From the NCBI RefSeq assembly GCF_014202945.1, contig NZ_JACHHW010000009.1, positions 1 through 64,000 on the forward strand: a DNA stretch of 64,000 bases, in the 5' to 3' direction. The notes beneath the pieces are model-generated. The model worked only from the letters and a program-made list of their open reading frames with translations, searched no databases and had not been told where the DNA came from. This DNA is from Zhongshania antarctica. GTDB taxonomy: Bacteria > Pseudomonadota > Gammaproteobacteria > Pseudomonadales > Spongiibacteraceae. Position 1 is the stretch's first letter. Each line of letters begins with the position of its first letter. Made by a program: the position numbers and the translations under genes. This document shows, one piece after another, positions 43,315 through 52,434 of the stretch.

Positions 43315-44388
43315 TTAGCCCGCCTCGCCAATCCGGTCCAACTTATAATCCCCCGACAATACTCGCTGCCACCACTGGGGCTTGTCTAAGTACCATTGCA
43401 CGGTTTTGCGGATACCCGATTCAAAGGTCTCTTCTGGCGTCCAGCCCAAGTCGCGCTGAATCTTGCTGGCATCAATCGCGTAGCGGGCATCGTGACCGGG
43501 CCGGTCTTTAACAAAGGTGATTAAGTCTTTAAAGCCTTTGCCGCTGGCGCGGGAATTGGCATTCTCGGGAGCGAGTTCTTCAAGCAGTTCGCAGATGGTT
43601 TCCACCACCTCAATATTGCGCTTTTCGTTATGGCCACCAATATTGTAGGTCTCGCCAAGCTTACCTTCGCGAACCACTTTAAACAGGGCGCGGGCGTGGT
43701 CTTCGACATACAGCCAGTCGCGGATTTGGCTGCCATCGCCATAGACTGGCAACGGTTTGCCGTGCAGGGCGTTAAGAATAATATGGGGCACCAGTTTCTC
43801 GGGAAAATGGTAGGGGCCGTAATTATTGGAGCAATTAGTCACGATGATCGGCAGACCAAAGGTGCGCCCCCAGGCTCTTACCAAATGGTCGGAGCTGGCC
43901 TTACTGGCCGAGTAGGGCGAGCTGGGCTCGTAAGACGTGGTTTCCGTAAACAAGTCGGTGGTGCCGTGAAGGTCACCATAGACCTCATCGGTGGAGATAT
44001 GATGAAAACGGAACGCGGCCTTTTTGTCGCCCTCTAGTCCTTGCCAGTAGGCGCGGGCCGCTTCCAACATGGTGTAAGTGCCCACCACATTGGTTTGAAT
44101 AAAGGCGCCGGGGCCGTCGATGGAGCGGTCGACATGACTTTCAGCGGCCAGGTGCATCACAACATCGGGTTGGTGCTTGGCAAAAACGGCACTCATGGCT
44201 GCTGCGTCGCAAATATCAACTTGGGCAAAGGCGTAACGGCCAGAATCTTCCGCGCCGGGCAGTGACTCTAGATTACCCGCATAAGTAAGCACATCCACAT
44301 TAACGACGGCGGCATCGGTGTCGGACAAAATATGGCGAACTACGGCGCTGCCGATAAAACCGGCACCGCCGGTGACTAAACATTTCAT
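43315..44388 (-). CDS. rmlB: dTDP-glucose 4,6-dehydratase
   Basis: A 357-residue extended SDR enzyme producing dTDP-4-keto-6-deoxyglucose. The NAD loop is [13 protein letters not shown] (7-19), the active site has D134 and E135 in HISTDEVYG and Y159 with K163 in [13 protein letters not shown] 44388 starts at the conserved MKCLVTGG; an upstream TTG frame to 44403 is unlikely. It is the entry step shared by rhamnose and by amino-dideoxy sugars made with the aminotransferase of this locus. rmlB lies upstream of rmlA in the same direction, as in many rfb clusters, but with a repeat-filled gap. Confidence 0.96.
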   Translation of the reverse strand: MKCLVTGGAGFIGSAVVRHILSDTDAAVVNVDVLTYAGNLESLPGAEDSGRYAFAQVDICDAAAMSAVFAKHQPDVVMHLAAESHVDRSIDGPGAFIQTNVVGTYTMLEAARAYWQGLEGDKKAAFRFHHISTDEVYGDLHGTTDLFTETTSYEPSSPYSASKASSDHLVRAWGRTFGLPIIVTNCSNNYGPYHFPEKLVPHIILNALHGKPLPVYGDGSQIRDWLYVEDHARALFKVVREGKLGETYNIGGHNEKRNIEVVETICELLEELAPENANSRASGKGFKDLITFVKDRPGHDARYAIDASKIQRDLGWTPEETFESGIRKTVQWYLDKPQWWQRVLSGDYKLDRIGEAG

Positions 44389-44454
44389 ATTAGAAAAACC
44401 CAAAGAGTATCGTACTCAGAAGACGATTTAGTGTTTTAAAACGCCTCTTGATAA

Positions 44455-45255
44455 TTAACGCGCGCGCTCTGTTCTACCCACCTCATGCTCCGGCATTGCG
44501 GCATTACGAAAGTCTCGCCAATGACGAAATCGATAGGCATGTCGGCGTAGGCTGAACCACAGTTTCACTGGGTGGAACACCACACGATGCCATAACAGGG
44601 GTTTATCGGCTGCCGTATTTGAGGACTTAGCCACGCTGGTTTCGTGAACCAGCTCATAGGCAACATGCGGTTCAACAGCAAAGACCTTTAGATCAAACAG
44701 GAAAAAGTGATCAAATACTTTATCAACGGGCTCGTATATGTTTTGAGCATAATCAATAAACTTTCTCATGCCTACGCGGTTCAGCACATAGGCCTGTGTT
44801 CCCAGTCCACCGCGCTCTGGGCGAACCAAACGGTGCTCACCAACAAGAGATTCAAGCACGGTTCGTTTACGAATTCGCAGCGACATCAACCGGACCATGT
44901 CCAGGCCCTTATCAAGTACCGAGCGATACACGTCGCCAAAGCGATTTTCAATAACAACATCATCTTCGATGACACAGACATACTCATAACCGTCGCGATA
45001 GGCCGCTTTTATCGCCCGCAAATGCGACAAATAACACCCTAACTCACTCGCCGTTAAGCGCTTACCATGACGCACCATCGCCAAATTGCCACGAATTTGC
45101 TCGCCACCTTCTAACGCAGGCATACCCACTCGGCCGTCTATCGCTGGAAAAATCTCGGCATCAAGCCCCTGACGCAGCAAGTCGGCAAGCAGCTTTTGAG
45201 CATTTTCAGACTCGGAATTAAGACTTATCACCCAGCATATGCATTTTTTTTGCAT
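44455..45255 (-). CDS. Family 25 glycosyltransferase (LPS core type)
   Basis: A 266-residue GT25 protein. The N terminus ICWVISLNSESENAQKLLAD matches the first strand, LTASELGCYLSHLRAIKAAY is the family motif, and VCVIEDDVVIE holds the metal-binding acidic pair. The region GGLGTQAYVLNRVGMRKFID follows. GT25 enzymes often transfer galactose or glucose to lipooligosaccharide. The C-terminal tail is basic and probably membrane-associated. It lies 66 bp upstream of rmlB on the minus strand and is divergent from the GT4 gene. Confidence 0.82.
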   Translation of the reverse strand: MQKKCICWVISLNSESENAQKLLADLLRQGLDAEIFPAIDGRVGMPALEGGEQIRGNLAMVRHGKRLTASELGCYLSHLRAIKAAYRDGYEYVCVIEDDVVIENRFGDVYRSVLDKGLDMVRLMSLRIRKRTVLESLVGEHRLVRPERGGLGTQAYVLNRVGMRKFIDYAQNIYEPVDKVFDHFFLFDLKVFAVEPHVAYELVHETSVAKSSNTAADKPLLWHRVVFHPVKLWFSLRRHAYRFRHWRDFRNAAMPEHEVGRTERAR

Positions 45256-45533
45256 GAAACCCTCTTTAATCGCCTTTCATCAGATCCCAAGCTAGGCACA
45301 ATCTACCCTCGGCAAGCGGTTAATCTGTCAACTAAGTAAAAAACTGACGAGGCAGCAACGCCTTGTATGATTTCAAGCGGCCGTTTATATTCACCCAGTG
45401 CTTAGTTGGCCGTCGTCTCGGCTTCAATTTTGCCGCTATTGTAACATTTAAAATTGAATAGGACGCAGCAAGCCCAGCAAACTGAACACCATGGCTTGAC
45501 AGCATACACCAGCCCCAAACCGGATTCAGCGCG

Positions 45534-46673
45534 ATGCCAAGCCACGACATTATCATTAGCACACAGAACTACCCCCCCGCCGCTGGTGGCATTCAGAATT
45601 ATATGCATGAACTTGCGCTAGCACTGCACCAACTTGGCCATACCGTGCGCGTTATTTGTGATGCGCCGACAGCAGAGGGCCAAGACCATTTTGACAATAG
45701 TCTGCCATTTTCAGTTGAACGACTCAGCGGCCCCAAAATCCTCCGCCGCTATCGCAAAGCCCTAAAGGTTTTAGCACAGCTCAAAAAGCTAGACCAATCG
45801 ATATTAATTTGCGACAGCTGGAAAAGCCTTGAACTTATAAAAACGCAAAAATTAGGCAATACCCACTGTATTTGTATTGCTCATGGCATGGAGTTTCCCG
45901 CCCAGCTTGAAGCCAAAAAGCACCGGCGCATCACCAAAACCCTGGCGAGGGCAGATTTAATTTTAGCCAACTCAGAATTTACCGCCCAAAGAGCAAAGCC
46001 CTACACGCCCGATTTTACGCGACTTCACACATTGCACCCGGGCGTAAATCCGCCAATTCAAGCCAACAACAGTGAGCAGGCAAAAGCCAGAGACTGGCTT
46101 GGCGAACACACCCCTATTTTAATCACCGTGGGCCGCATAGAAGCGCGGAAGGGTCAGGACAAGATCATTGAGATCATGCCCAAGCTGCTTGCGGAGTACC
46201 CCAATGCGCTATATCTAATCGCGGGTAGCGGCCCCCTGCAAGATAGTCTCGTTAACCGCGTCAATGAACTCGGCCTAGGCGCTAACGTTAAATTCTGCGG
46301 AAGAGTGAGTGACGGCGAGCGATCAGCGCTGCTGCAAAAAGCAGACGTTTTTGCCATGCCCTGCCGCGCGGTTGGCGATTCAGTTGAAGGCTTTGGAATT
46401 GTTTATATAGAAGCCGCCATGCTCGGTTTGCCGAGCCTGGCCGGACGCGCTGGGGGTGCTGGCGACGCCGTTATCGACGGCCATACCGGATTATTGTGTG
46501 ATGGTGACAACGAGGACGACATCTATCTGAGCCTTAAAAAAATGCTCAGCGACAAGAATACATTGAAGACCACAGGCCAAAATGCGCAGCACCGTGCGCA
46601 GACTGAATTACAGTGGCCCCAGATCGCAAAAAAACTACTGGAATATATCGCCGAACAGGGGGTCGCCAACTAA
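45534..46673 (+). CDS. Family 4 glycosyltransferase
   Basis: A 379-residue GT-B enzyme. The N-terminal acceptor domain has NYPPAAGGIQNYMHELALAL, and the donor domain has ITVGRIEARKGQDKIIEIMP, LIAGSGPLQDSL and the E-x7-E region EGFGIVYIEAAMLGLPSLAG. It is the only plus-strand gene of the polysaccharide region and converges on the YrbL-like gene, with only 15 bp between stop codons. The sugar it transfers is not identifiable. A mannosyl or glucosyl donor is usual for this family. Confidence 0.85.
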   Translation: MPSHDIIISTQNYPPAAGGIQNYMHELALALHQLGHTVRVICDAPTAEGQDHFDNSLPFSVERLSGPKILRRYRKALKVLAQLKKLDQSILICDSWKSLELIKTQKLGNTHCICIAHGMEFPAQLEAKKHRRITKTLARADLILANSEFTAQRAKPYTPDFTRLHTLHPGVNPPIQANNSEQAKARDWLGEHTPILITVGRIEARKGQDKIIEIMPKLLAEYPNALYLIAGSGPLQDSLVNRVNELGLGANVKFCGRVSDGERSALLQKADVFAMPCRAVGDSVEGFGIVYIEAAMLGLPSLAGRAGGAGDAVIDGHTGLLCDGDNEDDIYLSLKKMLSDKNTLKTTGQNAQHRAQTELQWPQIAKKLLEYIAEQGVAN

Positions 46674-46688
46674 GCCTGTCGAAGCCAA

Positions 46689-47384
46689 TTACTTTTGCCC
46701 GCTATGAAATAAAAAACCATGCATTCCAGGGCCCTTGCCCTGAGCTTTGTCGCTGAGCAGATCTTCAATACGCTGGTGGATATTAGCCACTTTACGCTGC
46801 GCTTTCTTTTGCTGCATAAATCCCGGCATTAAATGGCCCGGAATCACGCCGGCACTACCAACACCATCAATCACCACTAAACGCTGTATTTTGGGCGCAT
46901 CGGGCACGCTCACTTCACGCTGCACTACAACATTGTGCAAAATCAAATCCCGCGAAGGCACGCGGTATGCCAACCAATGTTCACACAGGGCATTCACTGC
47001 TGAGCGACAATCCTCGTCGTAGCCATTTTCCCAAAGATATTGCTTTAACGACAGCGAGACGTCACCGTCGCTGTCACGAATCAATTCGGAGCACAGCCCC
47101 CTACCCATATCGGTGTCGACAAAACCAAAGCAACAGCTTATATGCGCAAAAATATTGTCATCATAGTGGCGCTCGAGACTCGCCATAACATTGAATTCAT
47201 CTAGATTGTCGTCGAAGCTCGACAAGGGCTTTAAGTTTTTCGGGAAGCCCTTGCTACGGCGCCGCTCCGCGATACTAAAATCGGGGCGCCGCACTTTAAT
47301 ACACCGCGCGGAATCACTTGGGTCAACATAGCACCAGCGATTACCACCCGCCGCAAACGGCTTTAACGCCTTGAGGGCAATCAT
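46689..47384 (-). CDS. YrbL-family (PhoP regulatory network/LPS-kinase-like) protein
   Basis: A 231-residue protein of the YrbL family, which has a degenerate kinase fold. The N terminus has FAAGGNRWCYVDPSDSARCI and KVRRP (the candidate ATP lysine), and the catalytic-loop equivalent is SRDLILHNVVVQ, with VVIDGVGSAG as the DFG-like segment. In E. coli YrbL is PhoP-controlled and of unclear function; in LPS loci such proteins may phosphorylate core sugars. The ATG at 47384 overlaps the stop codon of the upstream GT gene by ATGA. Confidence 0.78.
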   Translation of the reverse strand: MIALKALKPFAAGGNRWCYVDPSDSARCIKVRRPDFSIAERRRSKGFPKNLKPLSSFDDNLDEFNVMASLERHYDDNIFAHISCCFGFVDTDMGRGLCSELIRDSDGDVSLSLKQYLWENGYDEDCRSAVNALCEHWLAYRVPSRDLILHNVVVQREVSVPDAPKIQRLVVIDGVGSAGVIPGHLMPGFMQQKKAQRKVANIHQRIEDLLSDKAQGKGPGMHGFLFHSGQK

Positions 47385-48424
47385 GCTTTGTCGCTGCCGT
47401 CGGGGTTGATGTTCCGCGCCCAAACATAGTCATGGCTAAAGGGCTGAACCATCGTCGCCTCAACAATATAGCGTGAGTACAAGGTCGAATTTAATTCCTG
47501 CTGAAAAAAGGCTCGCGCCCGCGCAGCCCAGTCTTGGCGCTTAGCATCGTCGTGATGAAATTCGCGAACCTTAGCAATTAGATCCTCTTGGTCATCAAAA
47601 TACACCAAGGTTTCCGGCGGCACGTATTCCGAAAAATTGCCGCTGCTGTGGGCGAACTGCAGCACTCCGTTGCCACCAAGCTGGGACATTCGGTCAGATG
47701 TGTACCAGTGATCGCCTTCCTGACGATTTAAATTAAGCGCCATTTTTGTTTTCGACAAGGCCAGGTCGTAATCCCGACCCCACACTGGAGCCTCTCCGAA
47801 ACTCCCGTAAGTTTTAAAATTCATTTCACCGTCGACAGCGTCTTTAATGGCTTTAACCATTTCCAGGCGCTTAGTGAATTTAGTGGCATTACTGCAAAAC
47901 AACAGGTCGATTGGCAAATCAGTTTTAACCGAGTTATCTAAAACCTCTACCGTGGGCTCTACCGGATTGGGAATATAGTAAAGCCGTGCACCCAAGCCAG
48001 CGTAACGTCGCAAATCACGCAGGCCAGTAGTGACAAATACCGCGTCCACCACCCCCGCAAAAGCAGCAATGCGCTTGCTGTTATTGGGCACAAATAAGGG
48101 ATCGCAATTGCAGTGAATCAATACGCACTCGGGGCGACGCTGACGCACCAATTTAAGACTATCTACTGTGATAATATCGCTGTGACCAATAATAATAAGG
48201 TCGGGATCGTTGTGTTCTACAACCTCAAGAAACCGCCTATTAGCAGCCTTTTTACCCAGCTCGCGAATTCCTAAAGGCGACTCAAACGCCGCGACATCGC
48301 GATCGGAAAAGCTGCGCACATAGTGATTATTGCGGATCAAGCCGTATTTCATCTTCTCGGCCCAGCTAATCCGGTTGGCGCCATAGCTGCGCAGGCGTTC
48401 GTAATCCACGTGAAGCACTTTCAT
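47381..48424 (-). CDS. CgeB-like family 4-type glycosyltransferase
   Basis: A 347-residue protein. It starts MKVLHVDYERLRSYGANRIS and has DLIIIGHSDIITVDSLKLVR, CNCDPLFVPNN, ARLYYIPNPVEP and, in the C-terminal donor domain, TSDRMSQLGGNGVLQFAH followed by EYVPPETLVYFDDQEDL. This is the pattern of CgeB/DUF3880-type glycosyltransferases. ATG 48424 follows CGAGG by about seven bases, so the TTG two codons earlier is not used. It is coupled to the YrbL-like gene and lies 14 bp after the GT4 gene. Confidence 0.75.
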   Translation of the reverse strand: MKVLHVDYERLRSYGANRISWAEKMKYGLIRNNHYVRSFSDRDVAAFESPLGIRELGKKAANRRFLEVVEHNDPDLIIIGHSDIITVDSLKLVRQRRPECVLIHCNCDPLFVPNNSKRIAAFAGVVDAVFVTTGLRDLRRYAGLGARLYYIPNPVEPTVEVLDNSVKTDLPIDLLFCSNATKFTKRLEMVKAIKDAVDGEMNFKTYGSFGEAPVWGRDYDLALSKTKMALNLNRQEGDHWYTSDRMSQLGGNGVLQFAHSSGNFSEYVPPETLVYFDDQEDLIAKVREFHHDDAKRQDWAARARAFFQQELNSTLYSRYIVEATMVQPFSHDYVWARNINPDGSDKA

Positions 48425-48438
48425 TCTCAAACCTCGTC

Positions 48439-49560
48439 TTAACGCTGCGCTATTAAACGCCGATACACACCAAGGGTACTGGCCAATTGACTGCTCAAAT
48501 AATAACTTTCTGGCAGCTTAATTTCTGCATCGGCATCGATTAAATCGTCAACCCGAACCGCAAAGGCCACAACATCATCTGCGGGCACTAAACCTTGAGG
48601 AAAGCCCGCATTCAAAGACTCACTTGCGCCACCGCGATCAAAGGCCACCACCGGCGTGCCCGTAGCCAATGACTCCGGCACGGTTCGCCCAAAGGGCTCT
48701 TCTTTATTAGACATATGGCAAGTCACCGAGGCCAATGCGTAAAAGGCTGGAATATCGCTGCGATGGCCAACAAAAGTCACTTTATCGCTCAGGCCCAAGG
48801 CGTCGCGCTTAGCCAACAACTCTTCAAAATAATGTTGTTTGCCCGGTTCAGCATCACCCACCACAACACCGTGGCAATCCTGCCGCAGGCGCATTAGCCG
48901 CGCCATCATATCTAAAAATGCCTCTTGGCCTTTCCAGCGGCTAAGCCGCCCCGGCATCAAAACAATATGCTTACCCTGCAACTCAGGGTAAGCCGCATAC
49001 AACTCCTTTCGCCACTGCGCAGTGCAGGCGTCGCGATTAAACGCAGCCGGATCCAGCCCTCGCGGTATCAAGGTAATTTTTTCTTCTGGCACACGGTAAT
49101 TGCTACGCATGTATTTTTTAACGCAGTCGGAAATAGCAATCATATGCTCGGCGCGCGCCATCACTGCACTATAAAAGTTAACCGAGTACATGCCGTGAAA
49201 AGTACTGACCAATTTCGGCCGGGTACTGGGGTTCATCCGCCGCCAAGCAAGCCAGACAATCCACGCTGGCGCGCGGGAGCGAACATGGACAATATCCGGC
49301 TTTAGCTCAGTCAGCAGGCGACGCATTGGCCGAACTTGAAATAGCGACATCAGCGACTTGCGATGCACCGGCATCTCAATATGCTCACTGCCCTCGGCAA
49401 CGAGCCCGTCAACCATTCGTCCGCCGGCGGATATCACCACCGACTGATGGCCACCACGCACCAGCTCCCTGGCCAATTCCACTGTGCCGCGCTCTACTCC
49501 GCCGGAATTTAACGCCGGCAAAACTTGCACAATTTTCAAGGGCGGACTTTGATCAGTCAT
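48439..49560 (-). CDS. Family 4 glycosyltransferase (LPS core assembly)
   Basis: A 373-residue GT-B enzyme: IVQVLPALNSGGVERGTVEL at the N terminus and, in the donor half, VLMPGRLSRWKGQEAFLDMM, VVVGDAEPGKQHY and NKEEPFGRTVPESLATGTPV with the E-x7-E motif. Such proteins are common heptosyl- or hexosyltransferases of LPS core biosynthesis. I choose ATG 49560, just after the stop codon of the ELM1-family gene at 49565. It belongs to the run lpxL-elm1-GT4-cgeB-yrbL. Confidence 0.85.
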   Translation of the reverse strand: MTDQSPPLKIVQVLPALNSGGVERGTVELARELVRGGHQSVVISAGGRMVDGLVAEGSEHIEMPVHRKSLMSLFQVRPMRRLLTELKPDIVHVRSRAPAWIVWLAWRRMNPSTRPKLVSTFHGMYSVNFYSAVMARAEHMIAISDCVKKYMRSNYRVPEEKITLIPRGLDPAAFNRDACTAQWRKELYAAYPELQGKHIVLMPGRLSRWKGQEAFLDMMARLMRLRQDCHGVVVGDAEPGKQHYFEELLAKRDALGLSDKVTFVGHRSDIPAFYALASVTCHMSNKEEPFGRTVPESLATGTPVVAFDRGGASESLNAGFPQGLVPADDVVAFAVRVDDLIDADAEIKLPESYYLSSQLASTLGVYRRLIAQR

Positions 49561-49564
49561 GCGC

Positions 49565-50476
49565 TCAAACGCTCCCATGTAATTTCAATAACCAATCCGC
49601 CGCGCGGTCGGCCTCCCATAACGGGTAGGCCGCGCTTGGCAATACCTGATGTAAATTTGCAGTTGCGAAACCCGAGGCCAAGCTGGCAGCCAAGACCTGC
49701 CCCATACTCTTAGTAACACGAGACTCCCGGAGCGGCGACAGAGCCAACAAGCCGGTAGGCGCGCCAGAACTAATGCTTTCGTAGACCATGGATACGCTGT
49801 CACAACTCACCCACGCCTGGCCCACCACCGCCAAATTAGCCTGCAACCAACCTGACCCGGTTTGCTGGTAGGCAATGGTCTCGATATTTACCATATCGAG
49901 CTCAGCCACTTTCGCCAACAAACCGACTGGCGTGCGCGGCGAATCAGACACTAGCCACGCCACCCCCGGCGAGGCAGCGGCAATTTGCTGCACTTGTGCC
50001 AAAACAGCCTCGCTATCCCAAACAAAATGCTTATTAATACCGCCGAGCAAGATCAAACCCTGCGCAGAGTTTCGCCCCTCAGTCACCGGCACGATGTGAT
50101 TCATCACACCCTCGGTTGCCAACACATTTTGGCGATTTGGCGGCGAGTCGTGCCGAGGCATACAGACTGCGTCAAACAAAAATAGCGGCCAACTCGGTCG
50201 CATCAGCACCAGTGCTTTACCACCGGCAAGCCATTTAAGCCATAACAGAGGCAAGTGCGTACGACTGCCCGCGCCGATAATCCAGTCTGGCGATTGCTCG
50301 CAGCCAAACTGCGCCTGCAAACCAGCGCGGCCAGTATAGGAGAATCCCTGCTCCGCAATATTTAGCCAAGACACAGCAAGCGCTCTTTTTGCCTGCAAGC
50401 GCGCCACTAAACCCTTGAGCTGATTGAGATGGCCAAGCCTGCCGTCCGTGAGCACCCACACCTGCAATGCCGCCAT
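49565..50476 (-). CDS. Mitochondrial fission ELM1-family protein
   Basis: A 303-residue protein of the ELM1 (DUF1022) family, which has a GT-B like fold. Recognisable stretches are WVLTDGRLGHLNQLKGLVAR, DWIIGAGSRTHLPLLWLKWL, LLGGINKHFVWD and TEGRNSAQG, with YESISSGAPTGLLAL near the C terminus. Bacterial members are generally found beside LPS core and lipid A genes, and a nucleotide-sugar-dependent transferase activity is suspected. Its ATG shares one base with the lpxL stop codon (TGATG at 50474-50478). Confidence 0.82.
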   Translation of the reverse strand: MAALQVWVLTDGRLGHLNQLKGLVARLQAKRALAVSWLNIAEQGFSYTGRAGLQAQFGCEQSPDWIIGAGSRTHLPLLWLKWLAGGKALVLMRPSWPLFLFDAVCMPRHDSPPNRQNVLATEGVMNHIVPVTEGRNSAQGLILLGGINKHFVWDSEAVLAQVQQIAAASPGVAWLVSDSPRTPVGLLAKVAELDMVNIETIAYQQTGSGWLQANLAVVGQAWVSCDSVSMVYESISSGAPTGLLALSPLRESRVTKSMGQVLAASLASGFATANLHQVLPSAAYPLWEADRAADWLLKLHGSV

Positions 50477-51372
50477 CAGTAAACCCCTGCTTCGCCTTCT
50501 GGACGGGTCTTAAAGCGGCGATGCACCCACATATACTGATCTGGTACCAGTCGAATATTGTCTTCCAACAAGGCATTTATCGCCCTAGCGTCTGCAGCAG
50601 GGTCACCACTGGGGAAGTTATTCACTGGTATTATCTCTACCCGGTAGCCTCGCCCGCCTGGCAAGCGTTGCTGCTGGGCAAACACCACCCGCGCCCGACC
50701 GCTCTTGGCCAAGGTACTGGTACCGATAGTCGTGGCCGCCATGACACCAAAAAACGGCACAAACTCGGCAGACTTGCGACCATAATCTTGATCCGGCAGG
50801 TAGTATAAACGCCGCCCTTCACGCAAGCGTCGCAAGGCGCGCTTGATATCTCTGCGATGTATAGGCTCACCGTAACGTCCGCGAGAGCGACTCAGAATAT
50901 ATTCGAACACCGGGTTTTTATGTTTGCGATAAAAGGAATCAGTAGGGTAGCGATAGCCTATCAAGGTGCCGCACACATCAAGAGACGTAAAATGGGTACC
51001 CAATACAATGATGCCCATACCGTCTTCGCCAACCTCAAGATGCTCCCCGCCCACCAGCTCAAAATCAACATCAAGCTTGTCTGGCGCCAAAAACCAAACT
51101 CGCAGGGTCTCCATTAAACCGACACCTTGATTGCGCATAGTCTTGCGAATAAGGTCATCGCGATCTGCGTCGTTTAACTCAGGGAAACACAAACGAAAAT
51201 TTGTTTCACAGGTATGGCGCCGATCGCCAGCAAAGCGATAGAACAGATTGCCAATACCCGCGCCCAAGGCATAGCTCATACGCCGAGGCAGGTGCGCCAG
51301 CAGCCATAGCACACCGACACCTAACCACACTGGCCAATATTTGGGGTAAATTAATTTACTCTCAATTGTCAT
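50476..51372 (-). CDS. lpxL: Lipid A biosynthesis lauroyl/acyl transferase (LpxL/HtrB family)
   Basis: A 298-residue inner-membrane acyltransferase that adds a secondary acyl chain to Kdo2-lipid IVA. One N-terminal hydrophobic span (about 13-28) anchors it. The catalytic H-x4-D motif is H127-D132 in LGTHFTSLD, and YYLPDQDYGRKSAEFVPFFG is the later conserved block. LpxL and LpxM cannot be told apart with confidence from the sequence alone. It is the first gene of the core-assembly run and diverges from dgkA. Confidence 0.9.
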   Translation of the reverse strand: MTIESKLIYPKYWPVWLGVGVLWLLAHLPRRMSYALGAGIGNLFYRFAGDRRHTCETNFRLCFPELNDADRDDLIRKTMRNQGVGLMETLRVWFLAPDKLDVDFELVGGEHLEVGEDGMGIIVLGTHFTSLDVCGTLIGYRYPTDSFYRKHKNPVFEYILSRSRGRYGEPIHRRDIKRALRRLREGRRLYYLPDQDYGRKSAEFVPFFGVMAATTIGTSTLAKSGRARVVFAQQQRLPGGRGYRVEIIPVNNFPSGDPAADARAINALLEDNIRLVPDQYMWVHRRFKTRPEGEAGVY

Positions 51373-51519
51373 CGTTAGAATTTACACTATTGTTACAGCA
51401 AATATTACAAACTCGCGCCGCTTATTAGCGCCGATAGATCATTTAATTTAACGTGCTGCATTGTACACTGATTAGTCACGCCAGTTGCCACTGCGCCACA
51501 ATAGAGATTCACATACTTC

Positions 51520-51894
51520 ATGATGAACAAACCGAGCCGCACCGGAGTCGCCCACGTCTTCGATGCCTACAGATATTCCCTGAAGGGGCTGCGCGCGGCG
51601 TGGCAGCACGAGGTGGCATTCCGCCAAGAAATCGCCCTCGCCTCGCTTTTGCTACCTCTTGCGCTATGGCTAGGCACCAACGCCAGCGAAAGAGCACTGC
51701 TCATTGGCAGTGTGGTCATTGTTATCATCGTCGAACTACTCAACTCTGCCATCGAGGCCATCGTAGACCGGATCAGCACCGAGCTACACCCGCTTTCAGG
51801 CCAAGCCAAAGACCTCGGCTCGGCCGCTGTGATGCTAAGTATGCTGCTGTGTTTAAGTTGCTGGGCGATGATTGCCGTGCAGCGATTTTTATAG
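51520..51894 (+). CDS. dgkA: Diacylglycerol kinase
   Basis: A 124-residue trimeric membrane kinase with three helices that recycles diacylglycerol released in membrane-derived oligosaccharide or LPS modification. The N-terminal surface helix has YRYSLKGLRAAWQHEVAFRQE and the catalytic region VELLNSAIEAIVDR, with the metal-binding glutamates. The two adjacent ATGs at 51520 and 51523 cannot be separated. It lies 118 bp before rpsT. Confidence 0.94.
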   Translation: MMNKPSRTGVAHVFDAYRYSLKGLRAAWQHEVAFRQEIALASLLLPLALWLGTNASERALLIGSVVIVIIVELLNSAIEAIVDRISTELHPLSGQAKDLGSAAVMLSMLLCLSCWAMIAVQRFL

Positions 51895-51939
51895 ACCACA
51901 AGCACACAGCAAATTATTCTTTCTTTAGTGCTAGCCCTA

Positions 51940-51968
51940 TTGACAACCCGGCGGTAAACAGGAATAAT
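51940..51968 (+). promoter_or_regulatory. Sigma-70 promoter of rpsT
   Basis: TTGACA (51940-51945) and AATAAT (51963-51968) are separated by 17 bp. The -35 is perfect and the -10 matches five of six positions. Transcription would start about 37 bp before the rpsT start codon. Confidence 0.75.
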
Positions 51969-52012
51969 TCCCGGCCTAAATTTTCAGTACTAGGTTTCAA
52001 GGAGTTATAAGG

Positions 52013-52285
52013 GTGGCGAATTCTCCACAAGCTAAAAAACGCGCACGTCAGGCGGAAAAAAGTCGTACGCATAACGCCAGCCTGCGCTCAATGGTACGCA
52101 CGTACTTAAAGAAAGTGTTGGCCGCAATCGCTTCTGGCGATCAAGATGCTGCCAAGACTGCTTACGTATCTGCAGTTTCTGTTATTGACCGCATGGCGGA
52201 CAAAGGCATTCTGCACAAAAACAAAGCTGCTCGCCATAAGAGCCGTTTGAACAGCAAAATCAAAGCAATGAGCGCAACCGCTTAA
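52013..52285 (+). CDS. rpsT: 30S ribosomal protein S20
   Basis: A 90-residue, Lys/Arg-rich ribosomal protein: [20 protein letters not shown], then [16 protein letters not shown] and [17 protein letters not shown]. The start codon is GTG, preceded by AAGGAG. E. coli rpsT also uses a non-AUG codon (UUG), and S20 represses its own translation there, so the weak start may be part of the control. It has its own promoter (51940-51968) and a strong terminator. Confidence 0.97.
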   Translation: MANSPQAKKRARQAEKSRTHNASLRSMVRTYLKKVLAAIASGDQDAAKTAYVSAVSVIDRMADKGILHKNKAARHKSRLNSKIKAMSATA

Positions 52286-52299
52286 TTCGCTTTTGGTTT

Positions 52300-52340
52300 A
52301 GCCAATAAAAAACCCGCCAAGCGCGGGTTTTTTATTGGCT
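52300..52340. terminator. Perfect 18-bp stem terminator after rpsT
   Basis: AGCCAATAAAAAACCCGC (52300-52317) pairs perfectly with GCGGGTTTTTTATTGGCT (52323-52340) around the loop CAAGC. The A-tract and T-tract on both sides make it a bidirectional intrinsic terminator, serving rpsT and, about 95 bp away, proB on the minus strand. Confidence 0.93.
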
Positions 52341-52434
52341 GCGATTTAAGCAAGACAAACTAGCACCCACTACGACAGGCACCCAGCCTCTTATCTTAGC
52401 GCCTACCGCCGCCCATCAAGCATCTTGCGGCATT

